From: an uncultured Eubacteriales bacterium
GTDB lineage: Bacteria; Bacillota; Clostridia; Oscillospirales; Oscillospiraceae
Direction of reading: 5' to 3'
DNA length: 43,795 nucleotides
Assembly: GCA_949744075.1 (NCBI GenBank)
Contig: CATJWI010000099.1
Coordinates: forward strand, 1-43,795
Under the pieces are notes generated by a model. The model did not search any database and was not told the DNA's origin. It worked only from the letters and a program-made list of their open reading frames with translations. This document shows, one piece after another, positions 24,007-32,772 of this stretch; the first letter of the stretch is position 1, and each line of letters opens with the position of its first letter. The translations under genes and the position numbers were made by a program.

Positions 24007-24762
24007 TTACCGGACCGGGATATCCCGGGTCCGCAGATAGTCCTTTACCTGGGGAACGCTCAATTCCCCAAAATGGAACAGAGAGGCCGCCAAGGCCGCG
24101 TCGCAGCCTGTCTTCTCAAACACCTCGTAAAAATGCTCCAGGCTGCCGCAGCCCCCCGACGCGATGACCGGAACGGTCACCGCCTCTGTCACCGCTTTGG
24201 TCAGGGGCAGGTCAAAGCCCGCCTTAGTGCCGTCGGCGTCCATGGAGGTGAGTAATATCTCCCCCGCCCCAAGGCTCTGCCCTCTTCGGGCCCAATCTAC
24301 CGCATCCAGTCCCGTCGGGGTCCTTCCCCCCGCGGTGACCACCTCCCAGGTCCCGTCCCTCCGGCTCCTGGCGTCGATGGCCAGCACCACGCACTGGGAC
24401 CCGAACCGCTCCGCCGCCCGGGCGATCAAGGTGGGGTCCCTGACCGCGGCGGAGTTCACTGAAATCTTGTCCGCCCCCGCCCGCAGAAGGCGCTGAAAGT
24501 CCTCCAGGGTGCGGATGCCTCCTCCCACCGTGAGGGGCACAAACACCTGGGCCGCCGTCCGCTCCACCACGTCGGCCACCGTGTCCCGGGCGTCGCTGGT
24601 GGCGGTGATATCCAGAAAGACGATCTCATCCGCTCCCTGGTCGGAATAGTATTTTGCCAGCTCCACCGGGTCGCCCGCATCCCGGATATTGACAAAATTG
24701 ACCCCTTTCACCACCCGTCCGTCCCGCACGTCCAGGCACGGGATGATCCGCTTGGCTAACAT
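24007..24762 (-). CDS. hisF: Imidazole glycerol phosphate synthase, cyclase subunit
   Basis: HisF, with HisH, makes imidazole glycerol phosphate and AICAR from PRFAR and ammonia. The 251-residue half-repeated beta/alpha barrel has catalytic Asp in IPCLDVRDG (Asp11) and VVLAIDAR, phosphate loops VGGGIRT and ASGGCGS, and KRIIPCLD at the start. The ATG follows GGAGGAGAGG. It is separated from hisA by an unknown membrane-protein gene, an interruption of the usual hisH-hisA-hisF order. Confidence 0.96.
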   Translation of the reverse strand: MLAKRIIPCLDVRDGRVVKGVNFVNIRDAGDPVELAKYYSDQGADEIVFLDITATSDARDTVADVVERTAAQVFVPLTVGGGIRTLEDFQRLLRAGADKISVNSAAVRDPTLIARAAERFGSQCVVLAIDARSRRDGTWEVVTAGGRTPTGLDAVDWARRGQSLGAGEILLTSMDADGTKAGFDLPLTKAVTEAVTVPVIASGGCGSLEHFYEVFEKTGCDAALAASLFHFGELSVPQVKDYLRTRDIPVR

Positions 24763-24777
24763 AGCCTCTCCTCCACT

Positions 24778-25251
24778 TCAATTCAGGCGGAGTCCATAGC
24801 CTTCGCCCTTCTGATCGAGCATGTCCTGATACACTCTCACAGCGCTCCATTGAGACAGGGATATATCAAAGCCGTACGTTCCTATAAGCCCTTTCCAGAG
24901 CAGGCCGGAACCGTCGGCCACCAGTTTCCCCTCCACGTAACACACCGGGCCTGCCTGGGTCTCACAAACCGTCCCAATGGTAGACAGGCCATAGAGCTCC
25001 ACCGGCCTTGCCTCCCGAACCGTCTCCCGCAAAGCGCCAAGCGTCCGTGGGTTTTGCAGCCGGATATCGCCGCCGCCATAGGGCCCAGCTATCTTCCGAT
25101 CCGCCTCTTCATTGCTGTGGACGCTGATGGCCCGGTCCAGCCAGAGAAGATATTCCGCTTTTCCAATCTCCCGCCGAAATAGCACCGTCGTCAGCAGAAG
25201 CACAGAAAGGCACCCCGAGGCAATTAAAAGCCTTTTGACCCTTTTCCGCAT
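24778..25251 (-). CDS. Uncharacterised membrane-anchored protein inside the his operon
   Basis: This 157-residue protein has a basic N-terminus (MRKRVKR) and one hydrophobic segment (about residues 8-25), then a soluble domain of about 130 residues that would lie outside the cell. The domain is mixed alpha/beta-like, with GGGDIRLQNP and GPVCYVEGKLVADGSGLLWKGL; I recognise no family. The ATG follows a strong AAAGGAGG at eight bases. It lies 65 bases after hisA and 15 before hisF, and no terminator interrupts, so it should be cotranscribed. A role in histidine synthesis is not implied; it may be a recent insertion. Confidence 0.78.
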   Translation of the reverse strand: MRKRVKRLLIASGCLSVLLLTTVLFRREIGKAEYLLWLDRAISVHSNEEADRKIAGPYGGGDIRLQNPRTLGALRETVREARPVELYGLSTIGTVCETQAGPVCYVEGKLVADGSGLLWKGLIGTYGFDISLSQWSAVRVYQDMLDQKGEGYGLRLN

Positions 25252-25316
25252 CTCATTCGCCTCCTTTTACAAGGATAGACGAAAATTTTCCCAAATGGTT
25301 CCCGCGCCGCAAAAGG

Positions 25317-26030
25317 TCATCGGCTTTCTCTGACCGCCTTGGCCAGATCCACCATCCCCGCATAATAGGCCTTTCCCACAATTGCCCCATAGAGGCCCAT
25401 GGCGGAGAGCTCCCGAAGGTCTCCATTATTGGATACGCCTCCGGAAGTAATGATCTGTCCTGAGAAGTTTTTTTGTAGGTCCTTAAGCTGTTCAAAGGAT
25501 GGACCGGTCAGCATCCCATCTGTTGCAATATCTGTAAAGATAATAGTCTTTACCCCTATTTTTTTCATCTGTTTTGCAAACTCCAGGTAGTTCAGGCCGG
25601 AGGAACGTTCCCACCCAGCTGTCTTTACAATCCCGTCCAGTGCGTCGATCCCCACGGCGATATGCTCCCCATACCGCTCCACGGCGGCATGGACAAAAGC
25701 CGGATCGCTGACGGCGGCAGAGCCGATGACCGCCCGCTCTATCCCCAGGGCAAACACCGCCTCCAGGTCTGCTATAGAACGGATGCCGCCCCCCAGCTCC
25801 ACCTTCAGCCCAGAATCCCGGGCCACCCGGGCCACAATGGCGGCATTTTTCCGCACCCCGTCCCGGGCTCCATCCAGGTCCACCATATGGACCCACTCTG
25901 CCCCGGCCCGGGCAAAAACCGCCGCGGTCTCCACTGCGCTGTCCGCCACCTGGTGGACCGTATCAAATTCTCCCTTTTGTAGCCGGACGCATTTTCCGTC
26001 CTTCAAATCAATGGCCGGTAAGATGATCAT
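25317..26030 (-). CDS. hisA: ProFAR isomerase
   Basis: HisA carries out the Amadori isomerisation of ProFAR to PRFAR, histidine step 4. The 237-residue beta/alpha barrel has the catalytic Asp in PAIDLKDGKCVRL (Asp8) and the second Asp in FTDIATDGML, phosphate loops ELGGGIRS and SGGVSNNGDL. A four-base overlap (ATGA) joins it to hisH. The sequence is HisA rather than bifunctional PriA type, as the organism is not an actinomycete. Confidence 0.95.
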   Translation of the reverse strand: MIILPAIDLKDGKCVRLQKGEFDTVHQVADSAVETAAVFARAGAEWVHMVDLDGARDGVRKNAAIVARVARDSGLKVELGGGIRSIADLEAVFALGIERAVIGSAAVSDPAFVHAAVERYGEHIAVGIDALDGIVKTAGWERSSGLNYLEFAKQMKKIGVKTIIFTDIATDGMLTGPSFEQLKDLQKNFSGQIITSGGVSNNGDLRELSAMGLYGAIVGKAYYAGMVDLAKAVRESR

Positions 26031-26638
26031 CGGTTCAGCTCCCCAAAATTTCGTAAGATTTGCAGCCCAATCTCTCCGCTTTTCTCCGGATGGAACTGGC
26101 AGCCGTACACATTTCCCCGGCCCACCGCTGCCACCACCGAAGGACCGTAATCAGTGCGGGCTGTCACGTCCCCCTCCCGCTGGACTGCACCGCAGAAGCC
26201 ATGGACAAAGTAGACGTAGGCCCCCTCCTCCAGCCCCTTGAATAGGGGGCTGGAGTTCTGAAAATGCAGACTGTTCCAGCCGATGTGGGGCAGTTTTTGA
26301 TTGGTCTCGATCTTTTTCACCCATCCAGGGACAAGGCCAATCCCTTTACAGGGTCGCACCTCGTCGCTGCCGTCAAACAGCAACTGCATCCCCAAGCATA
26401 TCCCCAGAAGGGGCTTTTTCTCACTTTGCTTCCGCAGTACCTGCTCCAGGCCGGAGGCCCGCAGCTTCTCCGCCGCGTCGGGAAAGGCGCCAACTCCTGG
26501 CAGGATGATAGCATCGGCTCGCTCCAGGTCTCCTCTGCCGCTGGTGATGCAAGTCTCAAGCCCCAGGTACTTCATGGCGTTGACAACACTTTTCAAATTG
26601 CCCACGCCATAATCCACGATAGCCGTATATCTCATCAT
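26027..26638 (-). CDS. hisH: Imidazole glycerol phosphate synthase, glutaminase subunit
   Basis: HisH releases ammonia from glutamine for HisF. The 203-residue class I glutamine amidotransferase has the nucleophile Cys81 in LLGICLGMQLLF, the early DYGVGNL, LPGVGAFPDA, and the His-Glu pair in CQFHPEKSGEIGL near the C-terminus. Its start overlaps the hisB stop (ATGATGA). The catalytic triad is complete. Confidence 0.96.
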   Translation of the reverse strand: MMRYTAIVDYGVGNLKSVVNAMKYLGLETCITSGRGDLERADAIILPGVGAFPDAAEKLRASGLEQVLRKQSEKKPLLGICLGMQLLFDGSDEVRPCKGIGLVPGWVKKIETNQKLPHIGWNSLHFQNSSPLFKGLEEGAYVYFVHGFCGAVQREGDVTARTDYGPSVVAAVGRGNVYGCQFHPEKSGEIGLQILRNFGELNR

Positions 26639-27213
26639 AGCACGCCCTTTGTGGATGTGACCCCATCCCCCACTATTTGGACCGCATCCCTCACCGCCAC
26701 ACCCAAAGCTTTGAACAGTGCCTCAGTGATGTGATGCCCGTTCTTTCCGTAGAGGGCCTTCATGTGTAAAGTTAAACCACTATTCACTGCAAAGGCCCGC
26801 ATAAACTCCTCTGTCAGGCAGGCATCATAAGTCCCGATCATAGGCTGGGGCATCTCCGCGTCAAACACCAGGAAGGGCCGGTTGGAAAAATCCAAGGCCG
26901 CAAAGCACAGCGCCTCGTCCATGGGGATATAGGCCGAGGCAAACCGGCGGATCCCCTTCCGGTCCCCCAGAGCCTCTCGCATAGCCAGGCCCAGGCAAAT
27001 GCCCACATCCTCTACCGTGTGGTGTCCATCCACCTCCAGGTCTCCCCGGGCCTCTACTGTCAAGCCCAAACCGCCATAGAAGGCAAAGGCGGTAAGCATG
27101 TGGTCAAAAAATCCAATGCCGGTACGGACCTTGCTCTCTCCGCCGTCCAGATTCACGGTCAGTGCGATCTGGGTCTCTTTGGTATTGCGGGTTATGGAAG
27201 CAGCACGTGCCAT
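26635..27213 (-). CDS. hisB: Imidazoleglycerol-phosphate dehydratase
   Basis: HisB dehydrates imidazole glycerol phosphate to imidazole acetol phosphate. The 192-residue protein is the monofunctional dehydratase without the phosphatase domain of enterobacterial HisB. It has manganese-binding repeats FFDHML, DGHHTVEDVGI and NGHHITEALFK. The ATG at 27213 follows AAGGAGGAG; an upstream in-frame extension into hisD is unlikely. No histidinol-phosphatase domain is present here or elsewhere in the operon. Confidence 0.95.
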   Translation of the reverse strand: MARAASITRNTKETQIALTVNLDGGESKVRTGIGFFDHMLTAFAFYGGLGLTVEARGDLEVDGHHTVEDVGICLGLAMREALGDRKGIRRFASAYIPMDEALCFAALDFSNRPFLVFDAEMPQPMIGTYDACLTEEFMRAFAVNSGLTLHMKALYGKNGHHITEALFKALGVAVRDAVQIVGDGVTSTKGVL

Positions 27214-27226
27214 AACAGTCTCCTCC

Positions 27227-28501
27227 TTATTCAAAACGGACTTGGATCGAATTGGCGTGGGCCGTGAGCTTTTCGCTGCGGGCCAAAGCAATGATTTCAT
27301 CCTTCACCGGCTCCAGGGCGCTCCTGTCGTATTGGAGCACACTCATGGTTTTGATAAAGCTGGTCACAGACAGTGGCGAGAAAAACCGGGCCGTTCCGGA
27401 GGTGGGCAGCACGTGGTTCGGCCCCGCCAGATAATCTCCCAGGGGCTCCGGCGACCAGCTCCCTAAAAAGACCGCCCCCGCGTTCCTGATCTCCGGCAGC
27501 AGCTTTTTCGGCTCCCGGGTCACGATCTCCAGATGCTCCGGCGCGATCTCATTGGCAAGGGAGATCACTTGCTCCATGTTGGGACAGACAATGGCACAGC
27601 CGTAGTCCCGGACGGAGCACTCCATGATCTCAGAGCGCTCCAGATATCCGGTCTGCCGAATCATCTCCCTGTCCACCGCCCGGGCCAGGTCCTGGCTGGT
27701 GGTCAGCAGAACAGCGGAGGCCAGCTTGTCGTGCTCCGCCTGAGAGAGCAAGTCGGCAGCCACAAATTTTGCCTCGGCCGTCTCATCCGCCACCACCAAC
27801 ACCTCAGAGGGGCCTGCCACCATGTCGATGTCCAGCTGTCCGTAGGCCAACCGCTTGGCGGCGGCCACATAGGCGTTGCCCGGTCCCACCAGCTTGTCCA
27901 CCTTCGGGATAAACCCGGCGCCGTAAGTCAGGGCGGCCACCGCCTGGGCCCCCCCCACGGCAATGACCCGGTCCACCCCGGCGATCTTGGCGGCGGCCAG
28001 CACCGCGTCATTCAGGTTATCGGTGGGCGGGGTCACCATGATGATTTCCTCCACTCCCGCCACCTTCGCGGGAACGGCGTTCATCAGCACGGAGGAGGGA
28101 TAGGCCGCCGTGCCGCCGGGGACATAGATCCCGACCCTGGTCAGGCCCCGGACCAACCGCCCCACCTTGCCTCCGTCTGGGCTGGTCCATACCTCGCTCT
28201 TGGGAAGCAGCTTTTCATTGTAAGCCCGGATGTTGGCCGCCGCATGCTCCAGAGCGGCGATCAATTCCTTAGGACAGCGGTCATAGGCCTGGTCCATCTT
28301 TTCCCGGGAGATCTCATAGGGAATCTTGTGGTCAAATTGGCGGGTATACCGCTCAACCGCCGGAAAGCCCTCTTCCTTCACATTTTCCATAATGGCCTGT
28401 ACCGCCAACTCGATGGCCTGGTTGGCCGATGCCGCCCGGTCCCGCATGGCCTGGATGACCGCTCTCTCCTTGCTCCCGTCGGCGATCACAATATTCAGCA
28501 T
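27227..28501 (-). CDS. hisD: Histidinol dehydrogenase
   Basis: HisD oxidises histidinol to histidine in two NAD-dependent steps with zinc. The 424-residue protein has VYVPGG-type sequence (GIYVPGGTAAYPSSVLMNA), VGGAQAVAALTYG, VGPGNAYVAAAKR, DMVAGPSEVLV, the QAEHD zinc/catalytic segment, and the APEHLEI motif with a catalytic Glu-His pair. The ATG at 28501 follows GGAGGG and overlaps the end of the hisZG fusion by seven bases. Confidence 0.95.
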   Translation of the reverse strand: MLNIVIADGSKERAVIQAMRDRAASANQAIELAVQAIMENVKEEGFPAVERYTRQFDHKIPYEISREKMDQAYDRCPKELIAALEHAAANIRAYNEKLLPKSEVWTSPDGGKVGRLVRGLTRVGIYVPGGTAAYPSSVLMNAVPAKVAGVEEIIMVTPPTDNLNDAVLAAAKIAGVDRVIAVGGAQAVAALTYGAGFIPKVDKLVGPGNAYVAAAKRLAYGQLDIDMVAGPSEVLVVADETAEAKFVAADLLSQAEHDKLASAVLLTTSQDLARAVDREMIRQTGYLERSEIMECSVRDYGCAIVCPNMEQVISLANEIAPEHLEIVTREPKKLLPEIRNAGAVFLGSWSPEPLGDYLAGPNHVLPTSGTARFFSPLSVTSFIKTMSVLQYDRSALEPVKDEIIALARSEKLTAHANSIQVRFE

Positions 28502-30108
28502 TCTTTTCCCTCCGTTCCCGCCTGGCACTTCCCGATAAAGTCCAGGATCTCTGCCTTTTTCAGCTTCATGGCGGCAGTATTCACGATCAGCCGTGCCGAC
28601 ACAGGAGCCACATCCTCAATGGCGATCAGACCATTCTCCTTCAAGGTTGCTCCGGTCTCCACAATGTCCACGATGGCATCCGCCAGCCCCAGAATGGGAG
28701 CCAGCTCTACCGAGCCCTCGATCTTGATGATCTCCACATCCATCCCCTTGTCCTCAAAAAAGCGCTTTGCCACGTTGGGGTATTTTGTGGCGATTCGCCG
28801 GGTCTTGTAGGTACCGTAGAAATCACTTCCCTCTTTGACCGCCAGCGCAAAGCGGCACTTTCCAAAGCCCAGGTCCAGCACCTCATAGAAGAGGCTCTCC
28901 CCCCGCTCCAAAATGGTGTCCTTTCCCACCACCCCCAGGTCACAGACCCCTTGCTCCACATAGGTGATAACGTCGGGTGCCTTAGCCAGCACCGCATCCA
29001 GCGGATAGTTGGGCAGTGGATGGACAAGCCGCCGCCCCGGGGCCTTCACTGGAGAACAGTCCAGCCCCACCTGCTCCAAAAGCTCCACCGTCTTATCCTG
29101 GAGCCGGCCCTTGGTGAGGGCCAAGCGGAGCCGTTCCTTTGGCGGCTGTACAGCCGATTCCCTTGTCACAAGGTCCACATCCACGGCAAACCCAATGGCC
29201 GGGGCCGGGCGGCCAAAGGCCCCCAGCAGGTTGTCATACCGGCCGCCGGACAACACTGGGGCTCCCGCCCCCTGGGCATAGCCCCGGAAGACCAGGCCGG
29301 TATAGTAATCGATCTGGTGCACCAGCCCCAGGTCAAAGCGGATATAGGCTCCGCACTCCGTCTTTCTCAGCGCTTCATAGAGCTTCCGCAGATAGGCCAA
29401 CTCCGGCCTCGGGCCCACCAGCCCTTCCGCCTCCTCCAGCACCTCCACGCCGCCAAACAACCGGGACAGCCGGGAAAGCAGCGCATAAGCAGGTTTGTCC
29501 CCATAAGGCCGCAGCATCTCATCCAGAGCGGCAAAGTGCTTGCCTTCAATGAGCTTTCGCATCTCCTCCACCTGCCCCGCCGGCAGCTCCAGCTGGCCGG
29601 CCAAGGCCCGAAACAGCCCCGCATGTCCCAACTCGATGTGGAATCCCCCGGGACAGACCGCCCTCAAGGCCGCCACCGCCAAAGTCACCGCCTCCACATC
29701 CGCCTTGATACCACCGGCGCCCAGCAGCTCAACGCCGCACTGCGGGATCTCGCTACTGCCCCCCCGGTGGGCCGCGCCGGAGCGGAAGACCGTCTCGTTA
29801 TAGTAGAGCCGCTGGGGTAGCGGCTCCCCCTTGAGCTTAGTAGCCGCCACCCGGGCAATGGGAGTAGTACAGTCCGGCCGCATGACCATCAGCTTTCCCG
29901 AACGGTCCACGATCTTCAGCATGGCCTCCTGGGGAATGGGATTTCCCGACTGGAGAAACAGGTCGTAAAACTCCACCTCAGGCGTGTGGATCTCTCCGTA
30001 CCCCTTTTCCCGAAACAGGCTTACCAGCTCTCCCTGCGCCCTTCTCAGGGCCTCACATTGGGCAAACAGCCGGTCCCGGGTCCCCTCCGGTGTAGCGATA
30101 ACACTCAT
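28495..30108 (-). CDS. hisZG: HisZ-HisG fusion: ATP phosphoribosyltransferase regulatory and catalytic parts
   Basis: This 537-residue protein joins two normally separate subunits. Residues 1-316 are HisZ, a class II HisRS-like regulator with MRPDCTTPIAR, YYNETVFRS, LGLVHQIDYYTGLVF and LSGGRYDNLLG. A short linker (317-326, VTRESAVQPPK region) leads to a short-form HisG (about 327-537) starting LRLALTKGRL, with GVVGKDTIL and the PRPP-binding VDIVETGATL. Together they make phosphoribosyl-ATP, the first and feedback-regulated step. There is no stop or start between the parts. It is the first gene of the his operon with a strong promoter 35 bases upstream and an AAGGAG site. Confidence 0.93.
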   Translation of the reverse strand: MSVIATPEGTRDRLFAQCEALRRAQGELVSLFREKGYGEIHTPEVEFYDLFLQSGNPIPQEAMLKIVDRSGKLMVMRPDCTTPIARVAATKLKGEPLPQRLYYNETVFRSGAAHRGGSSEIPQCGVELLGAGGIKADVEAVTLAVAALRAVCPGGFHIELGHAGLFRALAGQLELPAGQVEEMRKLIEGKHFAALDEMLRPYGDKPAYALLSRLSRLFGGVEVLEEAEGLVGPRPELAYLRKLYEALRKTECGAYIRFDLGLVHQIDYYTGLVFRGYAQGAGAPVLSGGRYDNLLGAFGRPAPAIGFAVDVDLVTRESAVQPPKERLRLALTKGRLQDKTVELLEQVGLDCSPVKAPGRRLVHPLPNYPLDAVLAKAPDVITYVEQGVCDLGVVGKDTILERGESLFYEVLDLGFGKCRFALAVKEGSDFYGTYKTRRIATKYPNVAKRFFEDKGMDVEIIKIEGSVELAPILGLADAIVDIVETGATLKENGLIAIEDVAPVSARLIVNTAAMKLKKAEILDFIGKCQAGTEGKEC

Positions 30109-30143
30109 GGAAACAGCTCCTTACTTTCGTACTTTACCACGCT

Positions 30144-30172
30144 AATATACTACATTGCAGAGCTCTTGTCAA
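30144..30172 (-). promoter_or_regulatory. Promoter of the histidine operon
   Basis: On the minus strand a perfect TTGACA (30167-30172), a 17-base spacer and TATATT (30144-30149). The predicted leader is only about 30 bases, so no T-box or leader peptide can fit before hisZG. Confidence 0.82.
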
Positions 30173-30177
30173 GTGAC

Positions 30178-30206
30178 AAAAAGGCGGGGAGCCAAAACTC
30201 CCCGCC
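30178..30206 (-). terminator. Terminator of the pheB-hom-lysC operon
   Basis: On the minus strand a nine-base GC stem (30206-30198 with 30191-30183) encloses a six-base loop and is followed by five T, 18 bases after the lysC stop. It lies directly upstream of the his promoter. Confidence 0.88.
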
Positions 30207-30223
30207 TCCCCTTCGGCTTTGAG

Positions 30224-31456
30224 TTACAGTCCGTCTCTGGCGTCCACTTCTCCAAAGAACTTGTTGTGTGTCACCTGAACGGCCCGGTCGGCGTCGGCCA
30301 GGTCCACCAGGACCGAGACCTTGATCTCACTGGTGGAGATCATATGGATGTTGATGCCCGCATTGAACAGGGCCTCAAACATCCCGGCGGCCACACCGGG
30401 GTTGTTGATCATGCCCGCTCCCACAATGGAGACCTTGGCAATGTTGTCGTTCACATCAATGTGGTCGAACCCGATATACTCCCGGTTCTCCTCCAGCAGC
30501 TTGGTGGCCGCCTCAGTGTCCCCCTTGGTAACGGTAAAGCTGATGTCCTTTTTATTCTCCCGTCCAATGGACTGGAGGATGATATCCACATTGATATTGT
30601 GACGGGCCAGCAGAGAGAAGATACGGAAGGCGATGCCCGGCTCGTCGGCCAGGCCCACCAGGGCCAAACGGGCGATATCTTTATCCTTGGCAATGCCGCT
30701 GACATGGGATTTTTCCACGATTTTCACAACCTCCTTGACTTTGGTTCCCGGCTTCCCGGAAAAGCTGGAGAGCACCTCCAGATTCACATTATACCGCTTT
30801 GCCATCTCCACTGAGCGATTGTGGAGCACCTGGGCCCCCAATGTGGCCAGCTCCAACATCTCATCGAAGGTGATCTCCTCCAGCTTATGGGCCTCTGGCA
30901 CCAGTCGGGGATCGGCGGTATAGACGCCGTCCACATCGGTGTAGATCTGGCACAGGTCCGCATGAAGGCTGGCCGCCAGGGCCACCGCCGAGGTGTCCGA
31001 CCCCCCCCGGCCCAGAGTGGTGATGTCTCCCAGCTTGTTGATCCCCTGGAAGCCCGTGACGATCACGATGCTCCGTCTGTCCAGCTCGGTCAGGATCCGC
31101 TCGGTGACCACCCGGGTGATCCGGGCGTTGCTGTAGGTAGAGTTGGTACGGATACCGGCCTGCCAGCCGGTGAGCGAGACCACCGGGTAGCCCATAGCCT
31201 CAATGGCCATGGCGCAGAGGGAGCAGGAGATCTGTTCGCCGGTGGACAGTAGCATATCCATCTCCCGCTTGGAGGCCTTGGGATTGATCTCCGCCGCCTT
31301 GGCGATCAGGTCGTCGGTGGTATCTCCCTGGGCGGAGAGGACCACCACCACGCTGTGGCCCCGCCTGTATGTCTCAGTAATAATACGGGCGACGTTGCGA
31401 ACGCGGTCCGCATCCGCAACGGAGGACCCGCCGAATTTTTGTACAATGAGTCCCAT
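30224..31456 (-). CDS. lysC: Aspartate kinase
   Basis: LysC phosphorylates aspartate, the entry to lysine, threonine and methionine. The 410-residue protein has the kinase domain (1-230) with VQKFGGSSVADADR, LSTGEQIS, GFQGINKLGDITTLGRGGSDTSA and YTDVDGVYTADPR. Two ACT domains follow (about 265-330 and 340-405) that bind the feedback amino acid. The length is that of the usual lysine/threonine-sensitive enzyme. It is the last gene of pheB-hom-lysC, 62 bases after hom. The ATG has AAGGGGG upstream. Confidence 0.95.
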   Translation of the reverse strand: MGLIVQKFGGSSVADADRVRNVARIITETYRRGHSVVVVLSAQGDTTDDLIAKAAEINPKASKREMDMLLSTGEQISCSLCAMAIEAMGYPVVSLTGWQAGIRTNSTYSNARITRVVTERILTELDRRSIVIVTGFQGINKLGDITTLGRGGSDTSAVALAASLHADLCQIYTDVDGVYTADPRLVPEAHKLEEITFDEMLELATLGAQVLHNRSVEMAKRYNVNLEVLSSFSGKPGTKVKEVVKIVEKSHVSGIAKDKDIARLALVGLADEPGIAFRIFSLLARHNINVDIILQSIGRENKKDISFTVTKGDTEAATKLLEENREYIGFDHIDVNDNIAKVSIVGAGMINNPGVAAGMFEALFNAGINIHMISTSEIKVSVLVDLADADRAVQVTHNKFFGEVDARDGL

Positions 31457-31518
31457 CGAAAAAAGTACCCCCTTGTAGGTTCTGGTCTATTTTATGCTGT
31501 CAGCCGCGGCCCCGTCCG

Positions 31519-32733
31519 TCAATCCTCCAGCACACGGAACACCGTATGGAGGGAAATATCCTTGAGCCGTTCCTCCAGCTCGCCCCGGGTCATGGAGACG
31601 GTGAGCACCGCCACCTCCCCCGCCGGAGCGCCCGCCCGGGCCAGGAAGGTCACATCCCCCAAAGCCCCGCGGATAGCCTCGGGAGCCGCCTCTGCCCGCA
31701 CATACCATGGGCTCTCCACATCCAAAGGCGGCAGAGCCACCCCCGAGCCCCCGGGACCCCAGTCCATAAATTTGGGCCGGTCCCGGTTCCGGGCCGCCTC
31801 CATCACGTCGGCCACCACGGCGGAGGCGGTAGGTAGCTTACCGGCCCCTCGGCCATAAAACATCACGTCCCCAATGGCATTGCCCCGAACGGTGATGGCG
31901 TTAAACACATCCTCCACACCAGCCAACGGCGCGCTCCCGCTCACCAGGTGGGGGGCTACAAAGGCCCGCACCTTGCCGTCCTCCTTCCGGATGGCCCGGC
32001 CCAACAGCTTGATCTTTCTGCCGCAGGAATCGGCATAGGCCACGTCGGCCAAAGACACCCCGGTAATCCCCTCGGTGGGCACTTCCTTGGGATAGATGTG
32101 CCGCCCAAAGGCCAAAGATGCCAGGATGCAGATCTTCCGGCAGGCATCATGCCCCTCAATGTCGGCGGTGGGGTCCGCCTCCGCATAGCCGTTGGTCTGG
32201 GCTTCCTTCAGGGCCTGTGCGAAGGGCAGCCCCGAGCGGATCATCCGAGTCAGGATATAGTTGGTGGTCCCGTTCAGGATGCCGCAGATCTCGGTGATCT
32301 CATTGGCCGCTAGACATTGCTTCAAGGGCCGGATGATGGGGATGCCCCCGCCCACGCTGGCCTCATACAGGTAGCTGACCCCCTTCTCCTGGGCCAGCTT
32401 CATCAGCTCATAGCCGTGCTCCGCCACCAGTTCCTTATTGGAGGTAACCACGCTCTTCCCGGCGCTCAAAGCCCGCTCTGTAAACTCCCTGGCCACCTTC
32501 GCCCCGCCGATGGTCTCCACTACGATGTCCACCTCAGGATCCTTTTCGATCACCGCAAAATCGTGGACAACATAAGCGGCAAAGGGGCTGTCGGGAAAAT
32601 CCCGCACATCCAGGATATATTTCAGTTCTACCTTGGAATGGACCTTCTCATCGATGTGGGCGCCATTGCGCTGCAGCACCTCGGCCACACCAGAGCCCAC
32701 CACTCCAAAGCCCAAAATAGCTACCTTTGACAT
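31519..32733 (-). CDS. hom: Homoserine dehydrogenase
   Basis: Hom reduces aspartate semialdehyde to homoserine. The 404-residue protein has the Rossmann motif AILGFGVVGSGVAE, GILNGTTNYIL and GYAEADPTADIEGHDA around the catalytic Lys/Asp. The C-terminal 70 residues fit a shortened ACT-like domain (from about ESPWYVRAEAAPE) and are less conserved than in Bacillus Hom. Feedback control may therefore be weak or altered. It starts after GAAAGGAG, 39 bases after the pheB-like gene. Confidence 0.95.
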   Translation of the reverse strand: MSKVAILGFGVVGSGVAEVLQRNGAHIDEKVHSKVELKYILDVRDFPDSPFAAYVVHDFAVIEKDPEVDIVVETIGGAKVAREFTERALSAGKSVVTSNKELVAEHGYELMKLAQEKGVSYLYEASVGGGIPIIRPLKQCLAANEITEICGILNGTTNYILTRMIRSGLPFAQALKEAQTNGYAEADPTADIEGHDACRKICILASLAFGRHIYPKEVPTEGITGVSLADVAYADSCGRKIKLLGRAIRKEDGKVRAFVAPHLVSGSAPLAGVEDVFNAITVRGNAIGDVMFYGRGAGKLPTASAVVADVMEAARNRDRPKFMDWGPGGSGVALPPLDVESPWYVRAEAAPEAIRGALGDVTFLARAGAPAGEVAVLTVSMTRGELEERLKDISLHTVFRVLED

Positions 32734-32772
32734 GATATTTCTCCTTTCGGGCCCCGGGCCCTATGGTTTCTC

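Noticed and set aside
27533-28810. 425-codon plus-strand frame opposite hisD and hisZG
   Set aside because: Antisense to confirmed his genes, no start context, no similarity.
30109-30143. T-box or leader peptide for the his operon
   Set aside because: The distance from promoter to start is about 30 bases; there is no room and no T-box sequence.
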